The notes under the pieces are model-generated. The model was not told the DNA's origin and made no database searches. It saw only the letters and a program-made list of their open reading frames with translations. A stretch of 64,000 nt of DNA from Micropruina sp. GTDB taxonomy: Bacteria; Actinomycetota; Actinomycetes; Propionibacteriales; Propionibacteriaceae. The first letter of the stretch is position 1; the number at the start of each line of letters is the position of its first letter. Positions 35,701 to 45,505 of the stretch are shown one piece after another. The position numbers were made by a program, and so were the translations under genes. The DNA lies in assembly GCA_016716635.1 (NCBI GenBank), contig JADJVZ010000012.1, forward strand, positions 248,001-312,000. Reading direction: 5' to 3'.

Positions 35701-38700
35701 GCGTCGACGGATCCAAGCCCAGGAACGAGTAATACCCCGCCGCGTTCGTCGTGGCCGTCTGCAACGGGGCCACCGACGTGTCCGTCCCAGCGAACAACTG
35801 CACCGTCATGCCCGCGTACACCGGCTCACCAGCGGTCTGCAAACCATCCCGGTTCGTGTCGAACCACACGAAGTCACCCACCGACACATACGGCGTCATC
35901 GCGACCGGCACCGACGAATCATTATCGGTCGGCGTCGTCGAAGCGTCCGTCGGCGTGGTCGGCGGCGTCCCCAACGGGTTCGTCTCCTTCACATCCGTCG
36001 GCGCCGGCGCCACATAAGCCAAGTTCGTCAACGGGCTGGTCGCCGTAGCATCCACCGTGGCCGTCACCGTCACAAACCCCATGTCCGCCGCAGCGGCGAA
36101 CTCCTTCGCGTTCGTGCAGGTCAAGGTCGCCAAGGTGCAGGAGTAATCAGCCGTCGACCCCGTGATCGACGCAGCGGTCAACCCAGCAGGCAACACATCG
36201 GTGATCGACCAACCAGCAAGCGCCGTCGAAGGACCCTCATTATGCGGAGTCAACGTGAACGTCACCGTGTTACCCGTGCGGATCATCCCCGTCGTGGTCA
36301 AAGCCTTGTCCAACGTGAGGTTGTACTTCACCAGGCCACCATCAAGGGTGGGGTTGTCCGTCTTGTCCGGAGCGCCAGTTCCATTCGTCCCCGTCAACGG
36401 AGCCGTGAAGCTGATCGTCCCATCAGCCGGATTCACATCCGAATCCTTGTTATCGGTCGTCAGGTTGTTATCCGTCACACCCGACACGTTCTGAGTCGTC
36501 CAGCTATAGCCGCTGGGCGCCGTGAACGTGAGCGTGTACGCGGCACCCGGCACCAAATCAGCGAACCAGTAGTAGCCGGTCGCATCCGTGGTCGTGGTCC
36601 GGATGACACCCGCCGCATCAGTCAACGTCACCGTGACGTCCTTCACCGGCGGCTCGCCTGCGGTCTGCAGGCCATCGCGGTTCGTATCGAGCCACACATA
36701 GTCACCGATCGACACCTTGGCCACCGACAGCGGCGCCTGCGCATCATTATCGGTCGACGTGGTCGAGGTGTCAGTCGTCGTCGTCGGGATCACCAACGGG
36801 TTCGTCTCGGTGACGTCCGTCGTGGCCGGGGCCACGTAGGCCACGTTGTTCAGCGTGCCTGTCACACCGGCATCGAGGGAGGCCAGGACCGTGATGGTCG
36901 GGGCGTCCGAGTTCGGCGCGAGAGGCTTGTCCGAGGTGCAGGTGGCACCGGTGCAGGTGTACTGGGCATCCGCCGAGGTCATGCTGACCAAGGTCAGGCC
37001 CGCCGGCAAGATGTCGGTCACAGACCAACCCGGCAGCGAAGCCGAAGGACCATCGTTGTGCGGGGTCAGCGTGTAGGTGACCTTGGTTGTGCCCGGAATG
37101 AAGGGGCCTGCCGTGTCGAGGCTCTTCTTCAGAGACAGGTTGTACTTCACCAGGCCGGCGTCGATCGTCGGATCATCAGCCTTACCGGGATCGGTCAGGT
37201 TGGTGCCGGTGGCCGGGGTGGTCACCGTGGCGGTGCCATCAGCCGGATTCGCGTTGCTGTCAGTCGCCGTCACACCCACAAACTGGGACGTGAACGACGC
37301 CTGCGTATCCGGGTTGATGAACTTCACCACATACCCGGTCGAAGGCAACAAATCCTTAAACGCGTAGTAACCGGCCGTGTCCGTGGTCGTGGAACCCTTG
37401 AGCACACCGTTCAGGTACAGCTCAACCGTCGCACCCGTCACCGGCAACTCACCAACATCCTGCTGACCATTGCGGTTCGTGTCCCACCAGAAGAAATCAC
37501 CGATCGACACCTTCGCGACCGCAAGATCAGCCTGAGCGTCGTTGTCGGTACCCGTGGTCGACGTATCCGTCGTCGTGGTCGGAACCACCAACGGGGTCGT
37601 TTCCGGACCATCCGTGCCCGCCGGAGCCACGTAGGCGACGTTGTGCGCCGAGCCCGTGAAGGTCGCGTCGAGCGTGGCCGTCACCGTGATCGTCGGGGCA
37701 TCGCTCGCCGGGGCCAGTTGCTTGTTCGACGTGCAGGTCGCACCCGTGCAGGTGTACTGCGCGTCGGTGGAGGACATGCTCACCAAGGTGAGACCGGTCG
37801 GCAGAATGTCGGTCACAGACCAACCGGCCAGGGCCGCCACCGGACCATCGTTGTGCGGGGTCAGGGTGTAGGTCACCGTCATCCCCGGAACAAACGGACC
37901 AGCCGTATCGAGCTTCTTCGCCAACGTGAGGTTGTACTTCACAACACCCGCATCGATACCGGGGTTATCCGCCAGCGCCGACGTCGCCGACGTCGACTCC
38001 TTGTTGGCACCCGTGGCCGTCGTCGTGAACGTCACCGTGCCAGTCGCCGGATTCGCATCGGAGTCCGTCAGATCCGCGGTGGCGGAGTTGGACGTCACCC
38101 CACCCGCATTCTGCGTGGTGAACGACTCCCCCGCCGCGGTCACGAACTTAATCGTGTACTGCGTCGACGGCAGCAGGTTCAGGAACGAGTAATACCCGGC
38201 CGCGTTCGTCGTCGCCGTCTGCAACGGGGCCACCGACGTGTCCGTCCCAGCGAACAACTGAACCGTCATACCCGCGTACACCGGCTCACCAGCGGTCTGC
38301 AGACCATCACGGTTCGTGTCGAACCAAGCAAAATCACCCACCGAGACCTTCGGGACACTCAAATCGGCCTGGGCGTCGTTGTCGGTGCCCGTGGTCGTGG
38401 TGTCCGTGGTCGTGGTCGGGACCACAAGCGGATTCGTTTCCACAGCGTCGGTCGTGGCAGGTGCCACGTAGGCGACGTTGTGAGCCGACCCGGTGAAGGT
38501 CGCGTCAATCGTGGCCGTCACCGTGATCGCCGGAGCATCCGACGCCGCGGCCAGCGGCTTGTTCGAGGTGCAGGTCGCACCCGAGCAGGTGTACTGCGCA
38601 TCCGTCGAGGACATGCTCACCAAGGTGAGCCCCGCGGGAAGGATGTCGGTCACAGACCAGCCAGCCAGAGCCGCCACCGGACCATCGTTGTGCGGGGTCA

Positions 38701-40362
38701 AGGTGTAGGACACCGTCATTCCCGGAGCGAACGGGCCAGCCGTCGTCAGGGTCTTGGTCAGCGTGAGGTTGTACTTCACGATGCCGGCATCGATCCCCGG
38801 GTTGTCCGCGAAAATCAACGTCGATGACGTCGAAGCGCCGTTCATCCCGGTCGCGGGTGACGTGAAGGTCACCGTGCCGTCGGCCGGATTGGCGTCCGAA
38901 TCGGTCAGATCGGTCGTTGCACTGTTCGACGTGTCGCCACTGGCGTTCTGCGTGGTGAACGTCTCCCCGGCCGCCGTCACGAACTTGATCGTGTACTGCG
39001 TCGACGGGTCCAACCCACCGAAGGTGTAGTAGCCGTTCGAATTCGTCGTGGTTGTCTGCAGCGGGGCCACCGAAGTGTCCGTCCCAGCGAACAGTTGAAC
39101 CGTCATATTGGGGTAGAACGGCTCGCCCGCAGTCTGCAGGCCATCCCGATTTGCGTCGTACCACACGTAGTCACCCACCGACACGTACGGGACCACATGG
39201 ACGGGCACCGACGAATCGTTATCGGTCGGCGTCGTCGAGGCATCGGTCGGCGAGGTCGGCGGCGTCCCCAACGGGTTGGTCTCTGTCACGTCGGTCGGGG
39301 CGGGCGCCACGTAGGCCAAGTTGAGCAGCGAACCCACCGTTCCCGGCATGACGATTGCACTGACCATCACGTAGCCCATGTCGGCACCGGCCGGGAACGG
39401 CAAGGCGTTGGTGCACGTCAGGGTCCCGCTCGGGCAGACGTAGTCCGGGGTGGAACCCGTCATGCTGGACAGCTGGAGGCCGTACGGCAGGACGTCCGTC
39501 ACCGACCAGCCGCCCAGCGCGTCGGACGGACCGACGTTGTGGGGGGTCAGCTTGTAGGCCACGGTGCTAAAGGGGAACGTGGGGTCACCGCTGATGAGCT
39601 GCTTGTCCAGCGTGAGGTTGAACTGCACAACGCCTGCGTCGAGGCCCGGGTTGTCAGCGAAGGTGCCCGCGCTGACGCTGGTGATCTTGTTGTTGCCGGT
39701 CGCGGGTGCGGTGAAGGAGATTACGCCTGCGGAGGTGACATCAGAATCCTTGAGATCTGTCGTCGCGCTGTTGGAGGTATCGGCGGAGGCGTTCTGCGTC
39801 GTCCAGGAGTACCCGGACGGCAGCGTGAACGTCACCGAGTAGGCGGCCCCGGCAACCAAGTTCTGGAACGAGTAGTAGCCACCGTTGGCGGTGGTGGTCG
39901 TACCGACCACGGCACCGGAAGCGTCCTTCAACGTCACCGTCACGTTGTCCAGACCCGGCTCGCCGGAATCCTGCAGACCGTTGCGGTTGTTGTCGATCCA
40001 CACGTAGTCGCCCACGGAAACGGGGTTCGGGACGTTCAAGACGTCCTTGACCCAAGGGGCCTCGGTGGCGAGAAGCGGCGTCGTGGTTCCGCTGACGTAG
40101 GAGGAGCCCTGCGCCGCGATCTTGTTCCACGTGTATGGCGCCGAGCCCGGGGTGAAGGCGTTGCCGCTCGCATCCGTGGTCGGGACGTTCATCGTCCACG
40201 AGTAGGTGAAGCAGCCCGCAGCGGCCGTGCCACAGGTGGGCGTCAACGAGCTCACCGGGGAGATCTGGGTGCTGCCGTAAGAGAAGCGAATGGCCTTGAT
40301 CTGGGTCCAGTCAGTCACCTGGGAGGCGGTCACCCAGTCGCTGTTGGCCTGGTAGTGCCACC
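29726..40362 (-). CDS. Giant LPXTG surface protein with SdrD-type B and DUF11-like repeats, C-terminal part
   Basis: About 3,545 residues read in this frame; it joins the 40330-42804 frame by a one-base deletion near 40360. The chain alternates SdrD-type B domains (V-S-(V/I)-G-D-x-(V/F)-W-(W/Y/I/L)-D-x-N-R-(D/N)-G, with Ca-binding D-x-N-x-D-G-x-Q) and DUF11-like immunoglobulin domains (TLTPHN-(D/E)-GP, GWSVTDILPAGLTLVS). I count 14 B domains and 11 DUF11-like domains here. Four consecutive B domains (near 30.3-31.8 kb) lack DUF11 between them. The tail is LPRTG, then a hydrophobic helix and a basic end (SLRRRSRQG), the sortase anchor. It functions as a cell-wall stalk or adhesin; the ligand is unknown. 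The gene is on the lagging complement of two LuxR-type regulators. Confidence 0.9.
31400..38830 (-). repeat. 2.46-2.48 kb higher-order repeat inside the adhesin, three tandem units
   Basis: Each unit encodes three B-DUF11 pairs, with B types in the fixed order FAG, FFWWD and YVWLD. The FFWWD B domain occurs at about 32541, 35022 and 37482, giving periods of 2,481 and 2,460 bp. Within a unit type, long stretches are near-identical, while B domains of different type differ strongly. This points to amplification of a triad, not single domains, and to recent homogenisation. The exact boundaries are approximate. Confidence 0.75.
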
Positions 40363-42804
40363 GCAGTAGACAGCGGCGACCGAGTTGCTCGGATCCGACA
40401 TTTCCGGACGGCAAGGGTTCGGGTTCGTCGAGTAGAGGATCGTCACGGGATCCCCGGCAGCCACCGTCAAGGGGCCGGTCATGGTCGGGATCCACTGGTT
40501 CTGGTAGGACGCCGACGAGCTGGTGTCGGTGTACCGAACGGCGGTCACGCCACTGTTGTAGCCGGTGGCTCCAGGCGCGATGTTGTCGGCCGGCAGCAGG
40601 TCGTAGGCCACGTAGTTCGTGATCGGGACGTTGCCGTTGTTGCCCAGGGTCACCTGCCAGTTGACCGTGCCACCAGGCGTCGAGGTGCCGTACTGCGTGG
40701 GATCGACCTCGGCCGAGCCCAGGTAGGAGGTGTTCTGGTCGCCTTTGACCAACTTGGCGACGTTGAGGGCCGCGGACTGCGAAACCTGGAAATCAGACAC
40801 AGCGGCGGCCATGCCCTCGGCGGTGTTGCCGTTCTTGTTGACGTCGCCGGCATCCGCAGGCTGCCACGTGCTGCCGCTCGCCAGCGGGATGAAGGTGTCA
40901 CCTGCCGGCGCGAACATGTACGCATCGTTGCCCGCGTAGTTCGGGTCGATGGGGTAGGTGTTCGCGCTCTCGCTCGACGCCAGCTGGGTGCCACCGTAAG
41001 TGCCCTTGGGAACGCCAGGGTTGACCGTCGACTGCAAGGTGTACGAGCAGGTGCCGCTGTCGTTGGGGATCGACGCCCCGCTGCCGCCGGTAATGGTGGT
41101 GCCGTCACTCAAAGCCGACGGGTTCTGCTGCGTGGTCGCGATGACCGCGGTGCGCCCGTTGAGGTAGTTCGGGACCACGGTGACGCCGAAGTCTGTCGTG
41201 ACCGGGCAGCTGGAGGTGTTCCCTGTCGCTGCCGCGAAGGAGCCCGCCACATAGGTCGTGTTGATCGGCAGAAGATCGATGTAGTACGGCTTGAGCGCAC
41301 CCGAGTGGAGGTAATACGGGTCGTTGACCGTCTTCAGCGTCCAGGTGAGCGCAGCACCGTCGGCCACGGGGCTGGTCGGCGAAACACTCTTGTACAGGGT
41401 CCCGTAGACGACCGTCGGCCGAATCTCCGTGGTGGTGCAGTACTGGGTTCCGGTCGCGGTGCCCGAGGAGTTGGTGCCGGTCGAGTCCATGCAGTTCTGG
41501 AAGGTGGTACCCGCGGCGCCAACGATGGTGGCGTTGTAGCTGATGAAGAAATACGTGCCCGGTGAGACCACGGCGGTATAGACAATCTTGGTCACCTTCA
41601 CTCCGGGCTTGGACACCGAGAAGTAGGTGCCGCCGCCCGGCGTGTTCGTCCACGTGCCGGTGGATCCGTCGCTGTAGGTGACGACCGCTGTCTCGTTACC
41701 GGCCTCCGAGCTGAACCAGATCTGGAAGACATCGAGAGAACTGGGAATGACGTCGGTGAAGACGAACGTGGCGTCCGTGGTGCCAGAGTTGGTTGCTTGC
41801 AGGCGGTAAGTCGCCAACTCGCCGGGCATGACCCACATCGGCCCCGACTTGCTCGGGTCAAACACCGGCAACTGGCCTGAGGCCCCCACGCCCGTGCTCG
41901 CGGAAGCGGACGCCGACACAGGGGTTGTGCCACCAAGAGGGGTACCGGACACGGTAGCGGTGTTGTTGATCGTGCTGCCCACGGCGGCGGTTGAACTGAC
42001 CTTCACCGTGACATATGCCTCATAAGACGAGGGGCCGAAGTTACCCGGCAAGGTGAACGTCACCGTGGGGGTACCGGACACGGTGGCTTCCGCGCACGTG
42101 GCGGAACCGTTGATGGTGCAGCTGACATAGGTCACGCCCGAAGGCAGGGCGTCCTTGATCGTTGCGTTGGTCAGGGTCAGATTGCCCTGCGCGGCACCCG
42201 AGTCGTTCTGCACAAGGATCTTGTAGGTCATGGTCGACCCAGCGGAGATGGAGGTCGGCGCAGTCTTGACGATCGACAAGTTCGGCTTGGCGATGAGCTC
42301 GTCGGTAGCCGTCGGCTTTTGCGTCGTGGAGCCGTCCGTGACGGTCGCGGTGATCGGCTGGAGGCCCGGCAGGGTCGTCCATTGCACCGTCGGCCAGTTC
42401 AACTGAACCTGGTTGGACTGCCCCGGCGCCGGGTTCACCCAGGTGACGGTCAAGGTGCCGTCGGCGGCTGCCGAGTAGGAGACTCCCGTGACAGTCGACG
42501 GGATGGTCACCGTGGGAAGCCCCGCTGCAGCGGTCCAACCGGGAGGCGGCGGAATGGTCGCAGTGAGCGTTCCGCAACCCGTGGGGGTCGAGCACTGAAC
42601 GTTGTAGGTGTATTCCAACGAGTCACCGGTCGGCACAGGTTGGGGTGCGACGGGCGACAGCGTCGCCGTCCAGCCTCCGAGCGCGTGCGCGCTGCTCACA
42701 CCCCCGAACATGAGCATGAGGATGGTCGCCAAAAGCAGCGCCACCCCGCGCCTCATCGGTAAACCAGCCCCCGGTTGGCTCTGACGAGTTTCGTGACGTG
42801 TCAT
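40330..42804 (-). CDS. Giant LPXTG surface protein, N-terminal part with signal peptide and DUF11-like domains
   Basis: 824 residues in this frame. The ATG at 42804 has AGGGGA 8 nt upstream, and the N-terminus reads as a long Gram-positive signal peptide (positively charged to about residue 19, then VALLLATILMLMFGG, cleavage near SSAHALGG). Next come DUF11-like domains, the clearest at NLSIVKTAPTSISAGSTMTY (about 160-280), and larger Thr/Ser-rich domains of unclear fold. The frame ends in a TGA at 40330 after VAAVYCGG. The alternative frame continues with WHYQANSDWVTASQ, so one missing base near 40360 splits what is probably one protein of about 4,360 residues. Confidence 0.85.
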   Translation of the reverse strand: MTRHETRQSQPGAGLPMRRGVALLLATILMLMFGGVSSAHALGGWTATLSPVAPQPVPTGDSLEYTYNVQCSTPTGCGTLTATIPPPPGWTAAAGLPTVTIPSTVTGVSYSAAADGTLTVTWVNPAPGQSNQVQLNWPTVQWTTLPGLQPITATVTDGSTTQKPTATDELIAKPNLSIVKTAPTSISAGSTMTYKILVQNDSGAAQGNLTLTNATIKDALPSGVTYVSCTINGSATCAEATVSGTPTVTFTLPGNFGPSSYEAYVTVKVSSTAAVGSTINNTATVSGTPLGGTTPVSASASASTGVGASGQLPVFDPSKSGPMWVMPGELATYRLQATNSGTTDATFVFTDVIPSSLDVFQIWFSSEAGNETAVVTYSDGSTGTWTNTPGGGTYFSVSKPGVKVTKIVYTAVVSPGTYFFISYNATIVGAAGTTFQNCMDSTGTNSSGTATGTQYCTTTEIRPTVVYGTLYKSVSPTSPVADGAALTWTLKTVNDPYYLHSGALKPYYIDLLPINTTYVAGSFAAATGNTSSCPVTTDFGVTVVPNYLNGRTAVIATTQQNPSALSDGTTITGGSGASIPNDSGTCSYTLQSTVNPGVPKGTYGGTQLASSESANTYPIDPNYAGNDAYMFAPAGDTFIPLASGSTWQPADAGDVNKNGNTAEGMAAAVSDFQVSQSAALNVAKLVKGDQNTSYLGSAEVDPTQYGTSTPGGTVNWQVTLGNNGNVPITNYVAYDLLPADNIAPGATGYNSGVTAVRYTDTSSSASYQNQWIPTMTGPLTVAAGDPVTILYSTNPNPCRPEMSDPSNSVAAVYCGGTTRPTATG

Positions 42805-43501
42805 GTTGATTTCCCCTTGATGCAGTCGCTTGAAGTAATGCCATCCAGCAGCCGTTGCCCCGCGGCGGATTGGACGAAGTTTGGTTGTGTCGTTAGTGCC
42901 TGTGAGCCCGCGCGCCGGAAGGCCACAAAGCGCCCTCGACGATCGCATGGGACGTTGAGGCGACTAAAGGTCGCCAAGGAGATTGAGTGTGTGCCGAATG
43001 GCCCATGGTTTGATTCCCTCCCTTATCGATCGTCTGCGACGACGTCTCCCCCGAGACACCGACCACCTGTGGTGGCCGCCCGCGAACAAGTCACTGGACT
43101 CCTACGCTGCTTAGCGGAAGCTACGCGTCGCGCCGAAAGGCGGTCAAAAACGTGAATCTTCGATAGCGTCGCGAGGTGCCGCCTACCCAGGATTTACATA
43201 GTCATAATTTGTGGAGGCACATCTCGCTGCGATCTTGACCCGATCCGGAGGCGTGCGATCGCCCACACCACGAGTGGCGTTTGGAGTGCTGCGATTATTC
43301 GTGCGAACCTAACCTCGACACCTCGCGTTTACACCAAAGGCACCTAAGTGCCCGGGTTGTCCGATGCGGCACCCGCACGTGTCAATCCAGTTCGGGATGG
43401 CATCGTCCTGGATGAATCAACGTGTCATGATCCAAGCTCGCTTGCGCCCATGGCCCGGGTTGACGCCAAGCGATCACAGCCGAAAGGAGAAACCAAGGCC
43501 A
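42805..43501. other. Intergenic region between the adhesin and the LuxR-type regulators
   Basis: A 697-bp divergent region. It holds no gene that I can support; short frames at 42775-43155 and 43348-43611 have no family features. It contains a small hairpin (GGCGACTAAAGGTCGCC), an AT-richer patch (about 43190-43216, with TTTACATAGTCATAATTTG) that may hold promoter elements, and an imperfect palindrome near 43252-43275. Both flanking genes probably have promoters here, and regulators usually bind such regions. Confidence 0.5.
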
Positions 43502-45505
43502 ATGCCGACGAACAAGGCCCCAGATCTGAGCCAGCGACTCCCAGGTGTGGGGACAGCTCGAGTCGTCACCGTCCTGGGGCCCCCCGGATCTGGGAAATCC
43601 ACCCTGCTTGAGGCCTGGGCGCACTCGTGGCGCGGGCGCCTCGCGATCCTCGACTGCACCCCGGAATCGACCGGGCTCACCCTCACCCGTGAACTGGATC
43701 TACAACTGGACCACAGCGCCAAGCAGGCGCCACACCGCGCGCGATCCACCCACGCCGTGCTTGAGACGCTCGGCAAGCGACCAACGCTGATCTTGTTCGA
43801 TCGGGCGGAGCTTGGGACTCACCATTCGTTGCCCGGCGTGATCAACGCCCTGCTACGGAGCCAGCCCGCGTCCACGACGGTGGTCATCGCAGGGCGACGC
43901 CTCCCAGAACTGCGCTGGAGCAAGCTTCGCTTGACCGGACGGCTCACCGAAGTCCGCGCCGTGGACCTTGAACGCTACACACACCAACTCATAGCCTCCA
44001 GCCTCGACTCCCGCCGCCAAGCGCTCGCGGGCGATTGGGCTGCCGGAGCTCGAGAACTCGCCCAGGCACCCGATCCCGTCGACGCCACCACCTTGGAACC
44101 GCTGCTGCGGAGCGCACTAGCCCGGATCTCCGACGTCGAGCGCCGCCAGTTGGAGGCGGCCGCGATCGTCGGCCCCTTGAGCGCCGCGTCGCTGGAGGCG
44201 GCGACCGGTCGAGGCAGCGGTGAGGCGCTCTTTGAGCGGCTTCGCCACGAACCGCTACCGATGGTCCAGCTCACCGCCGATCCGTCCCCTCACCTGGTGG
44301 TGCGCGGCGCCCTCCGGGAGATCCTCGCGGCTGATGCGCAGTCTCGCGACCCGGCTGCCCTGGTGTCCATCGTGCAGAACGCGCCGCAGCAACTCGTCCG
44401 GGAAGGTGCAGATGACATCGCCTTCCAGTTGCTCCTACGGCACGCCGACCGCGGCCAACTCGTCGAGTTTGCCTACCAGCGCAGCGCCCACGTGGCGCTG
44501 GCCGGACGCCCCGAGTTGGCGGCGACCTGGCTCGCGGAGTTCACGCCGGACGAGATCAGCGACGATGCCCGGCTGCGGGTTCTGAAGACGATCGCCGACG
44601 CCTCGACCGGCAACTTCAGCGGCATCGACGCGCTGGTTCAGCGGGTAGTCGACGCACCCGACGACGCTGCGTTTCCTTGGAATCGGCCCCGGAGCTCGGC
44701 AAGCAGCAGCGTAGTCGTGGCTGCCTCCCGGCAAATCGCGGCCGATTCGGGCCAGGCTGCATGGATCGTCTTCGGTCAGATGAATGCGGCAGCCGAGGCA
44801 TTGGAGAAGGGTGAGTTCGCCCAAGCGGAAGGAGTCTTGAACCACCTCAGCTCGATGTCGGGTGGCTACCCCTTTGGCGTGGCGTGGCGCTGCGCACTCC
44901 AAGGCCAGCTCTATTCGATGACCGGGCGAGAGTCGCTCGGAGCCGCCCAGCTGGAGCAGGGAGAGGCGGTCCTGCGGGCCCACGGGTTGTCCGATCATCC
45001 ATGGATGATCGGCCTTGACGCTGCCGCGCTCCCCTACTTGATGAAGCGCGGCGACGCCCGGTCCGTTGGTCAGCGTTCGGCGCTGATTCAGGCAAAGTTG
45101 CCCTTCTTCGTCGCGGGTTATGCCCACGTGCGGCTCTACTCGCTGCTCATGTTGGCCCGCGCTCAGGTGTGGCAAAGCAAGCTCAGACAAGCATCGGCCT
45201 CCCTCACCCTGGCGCAACCGCTGGCTAGTTCACTGGTCGAAGGGTCCATACTCCGGACGCAATACGATGCCCTACGAGCGTCGGTGCCGGTCGTCCGCCG
45301 CTCCTCCGATCCGGGAGTGACCCACACCGAACTAAGGGTGTTGCGGGCATTGCCCAGCCATTCAACGATCCCGCGGATTGCGGAGAGTTTGGGGGTTGAG
45401 GTAGCCACCATCAGAAGTCATGTTCGATCACTGCACCGAAAGCTTCAGGCGCACGATCGCGAAGAAACGATTGCTCGTGCTCGAGAGTTAGGCCTGCTTC
45501 CATGA
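43502..45505 (+). CDS. MalT/LuxR-type ATP-binding transcriptional regulator (first of pair)
   Basis: 667 residues. The Walker A loop VVTVLGPPGSGKSTLL is at about 21-36. A long helical tetratricopeptide-like middle follows, and a LuxR-type helix-turn-helix lies at about 600-667 (VTHTELRVLRALPSHSTIPRIAESL, then VEVATIRSHVRSLHRKL). This matches STAND-type regulators such as MalT. Its exact N-terminus is uncertain; the ATG at 43502 has AAGG 4 nt before it, and longer frames begin at 43364. It overlaps the second regulator (ATGA). Being divergent from the giant adhesin gene and close to it, these regulators are candidates for controlling it. Confidence 0.85.
   Translation: MPTNKAPDLSQRLPGVGTARVVTVLGPPGSGKSTLLEAWAHSWRGRLAILDCTPESTGLTLTRELDLQLDHSAKQAPHRARSTHAVLETLGKRPTLILFDRAELGTHHSLPGVINALLRSQPASTTVVIAGRRLPELRWSKLRLTGRLTEVRAVDLERYTHQLIASSLDSRRQALAGDWAAGARELAQAPDPVDATTLEPLLRSALARISDVERRQLEAAAIVGPLSAASLEAATGRGSGEALFERLRHEPLPMVQLTADPSPHLVVRGALREILAADAQSRDPAALVSIVQNAPQQLVREGADDIAFQLLLRHADRGQLVEFAYQRSAHVALAGRPELAATWLAEFTPDEISDDARLRVLKTIADASTGNFSGIDALVQRVVDAPDDAAFPWNRPRSSASSSVVVAASRQIAADSGQAAWIVFGQMNAAAEALEKGEFAQAEGVLNHLSSMSGGYPFGVAWRCALQGQLYSMTGRESLGAAQLEQGEAVLRAHGLSDHPWMIGLDAAALPYLMKRGDARSVGQRSALIQAKLPFFVAGYAHVRLYSLLMLARAQVWQSKLRQASASLTLAQPLASSLVEGSILRTQYDALRASVPVVRRSSDPGVTHTELRVLRALPSHSTIPRIAESLGVEVATIRSHVRSLHRKLQAHDREETIARARELGLLP

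Noticed and set aside
31364..38827. Open reading frame of 2,487 codons on the + strand opposite the adhesin
   Set aside because: It is low-complexity, Arg-rich and repeats in step with the adhesin's own repeats on the other strand. It is a by-product of the GC-rich repetitive coding strand, with no family motif or ribosome site.
42775..43155. 126-codon frame upstream of the LuxR pair
   Set aside because: It starts inside the adhesin 5' end, has no recognisable domain, and its codon positions do not look like its neighbours.
43180..43330. CRISPR array or attachment site in the divergent region
   Set aside because: No regular repeats and no spacer pattern; only small hairpins and AT-richer promoter-like text.
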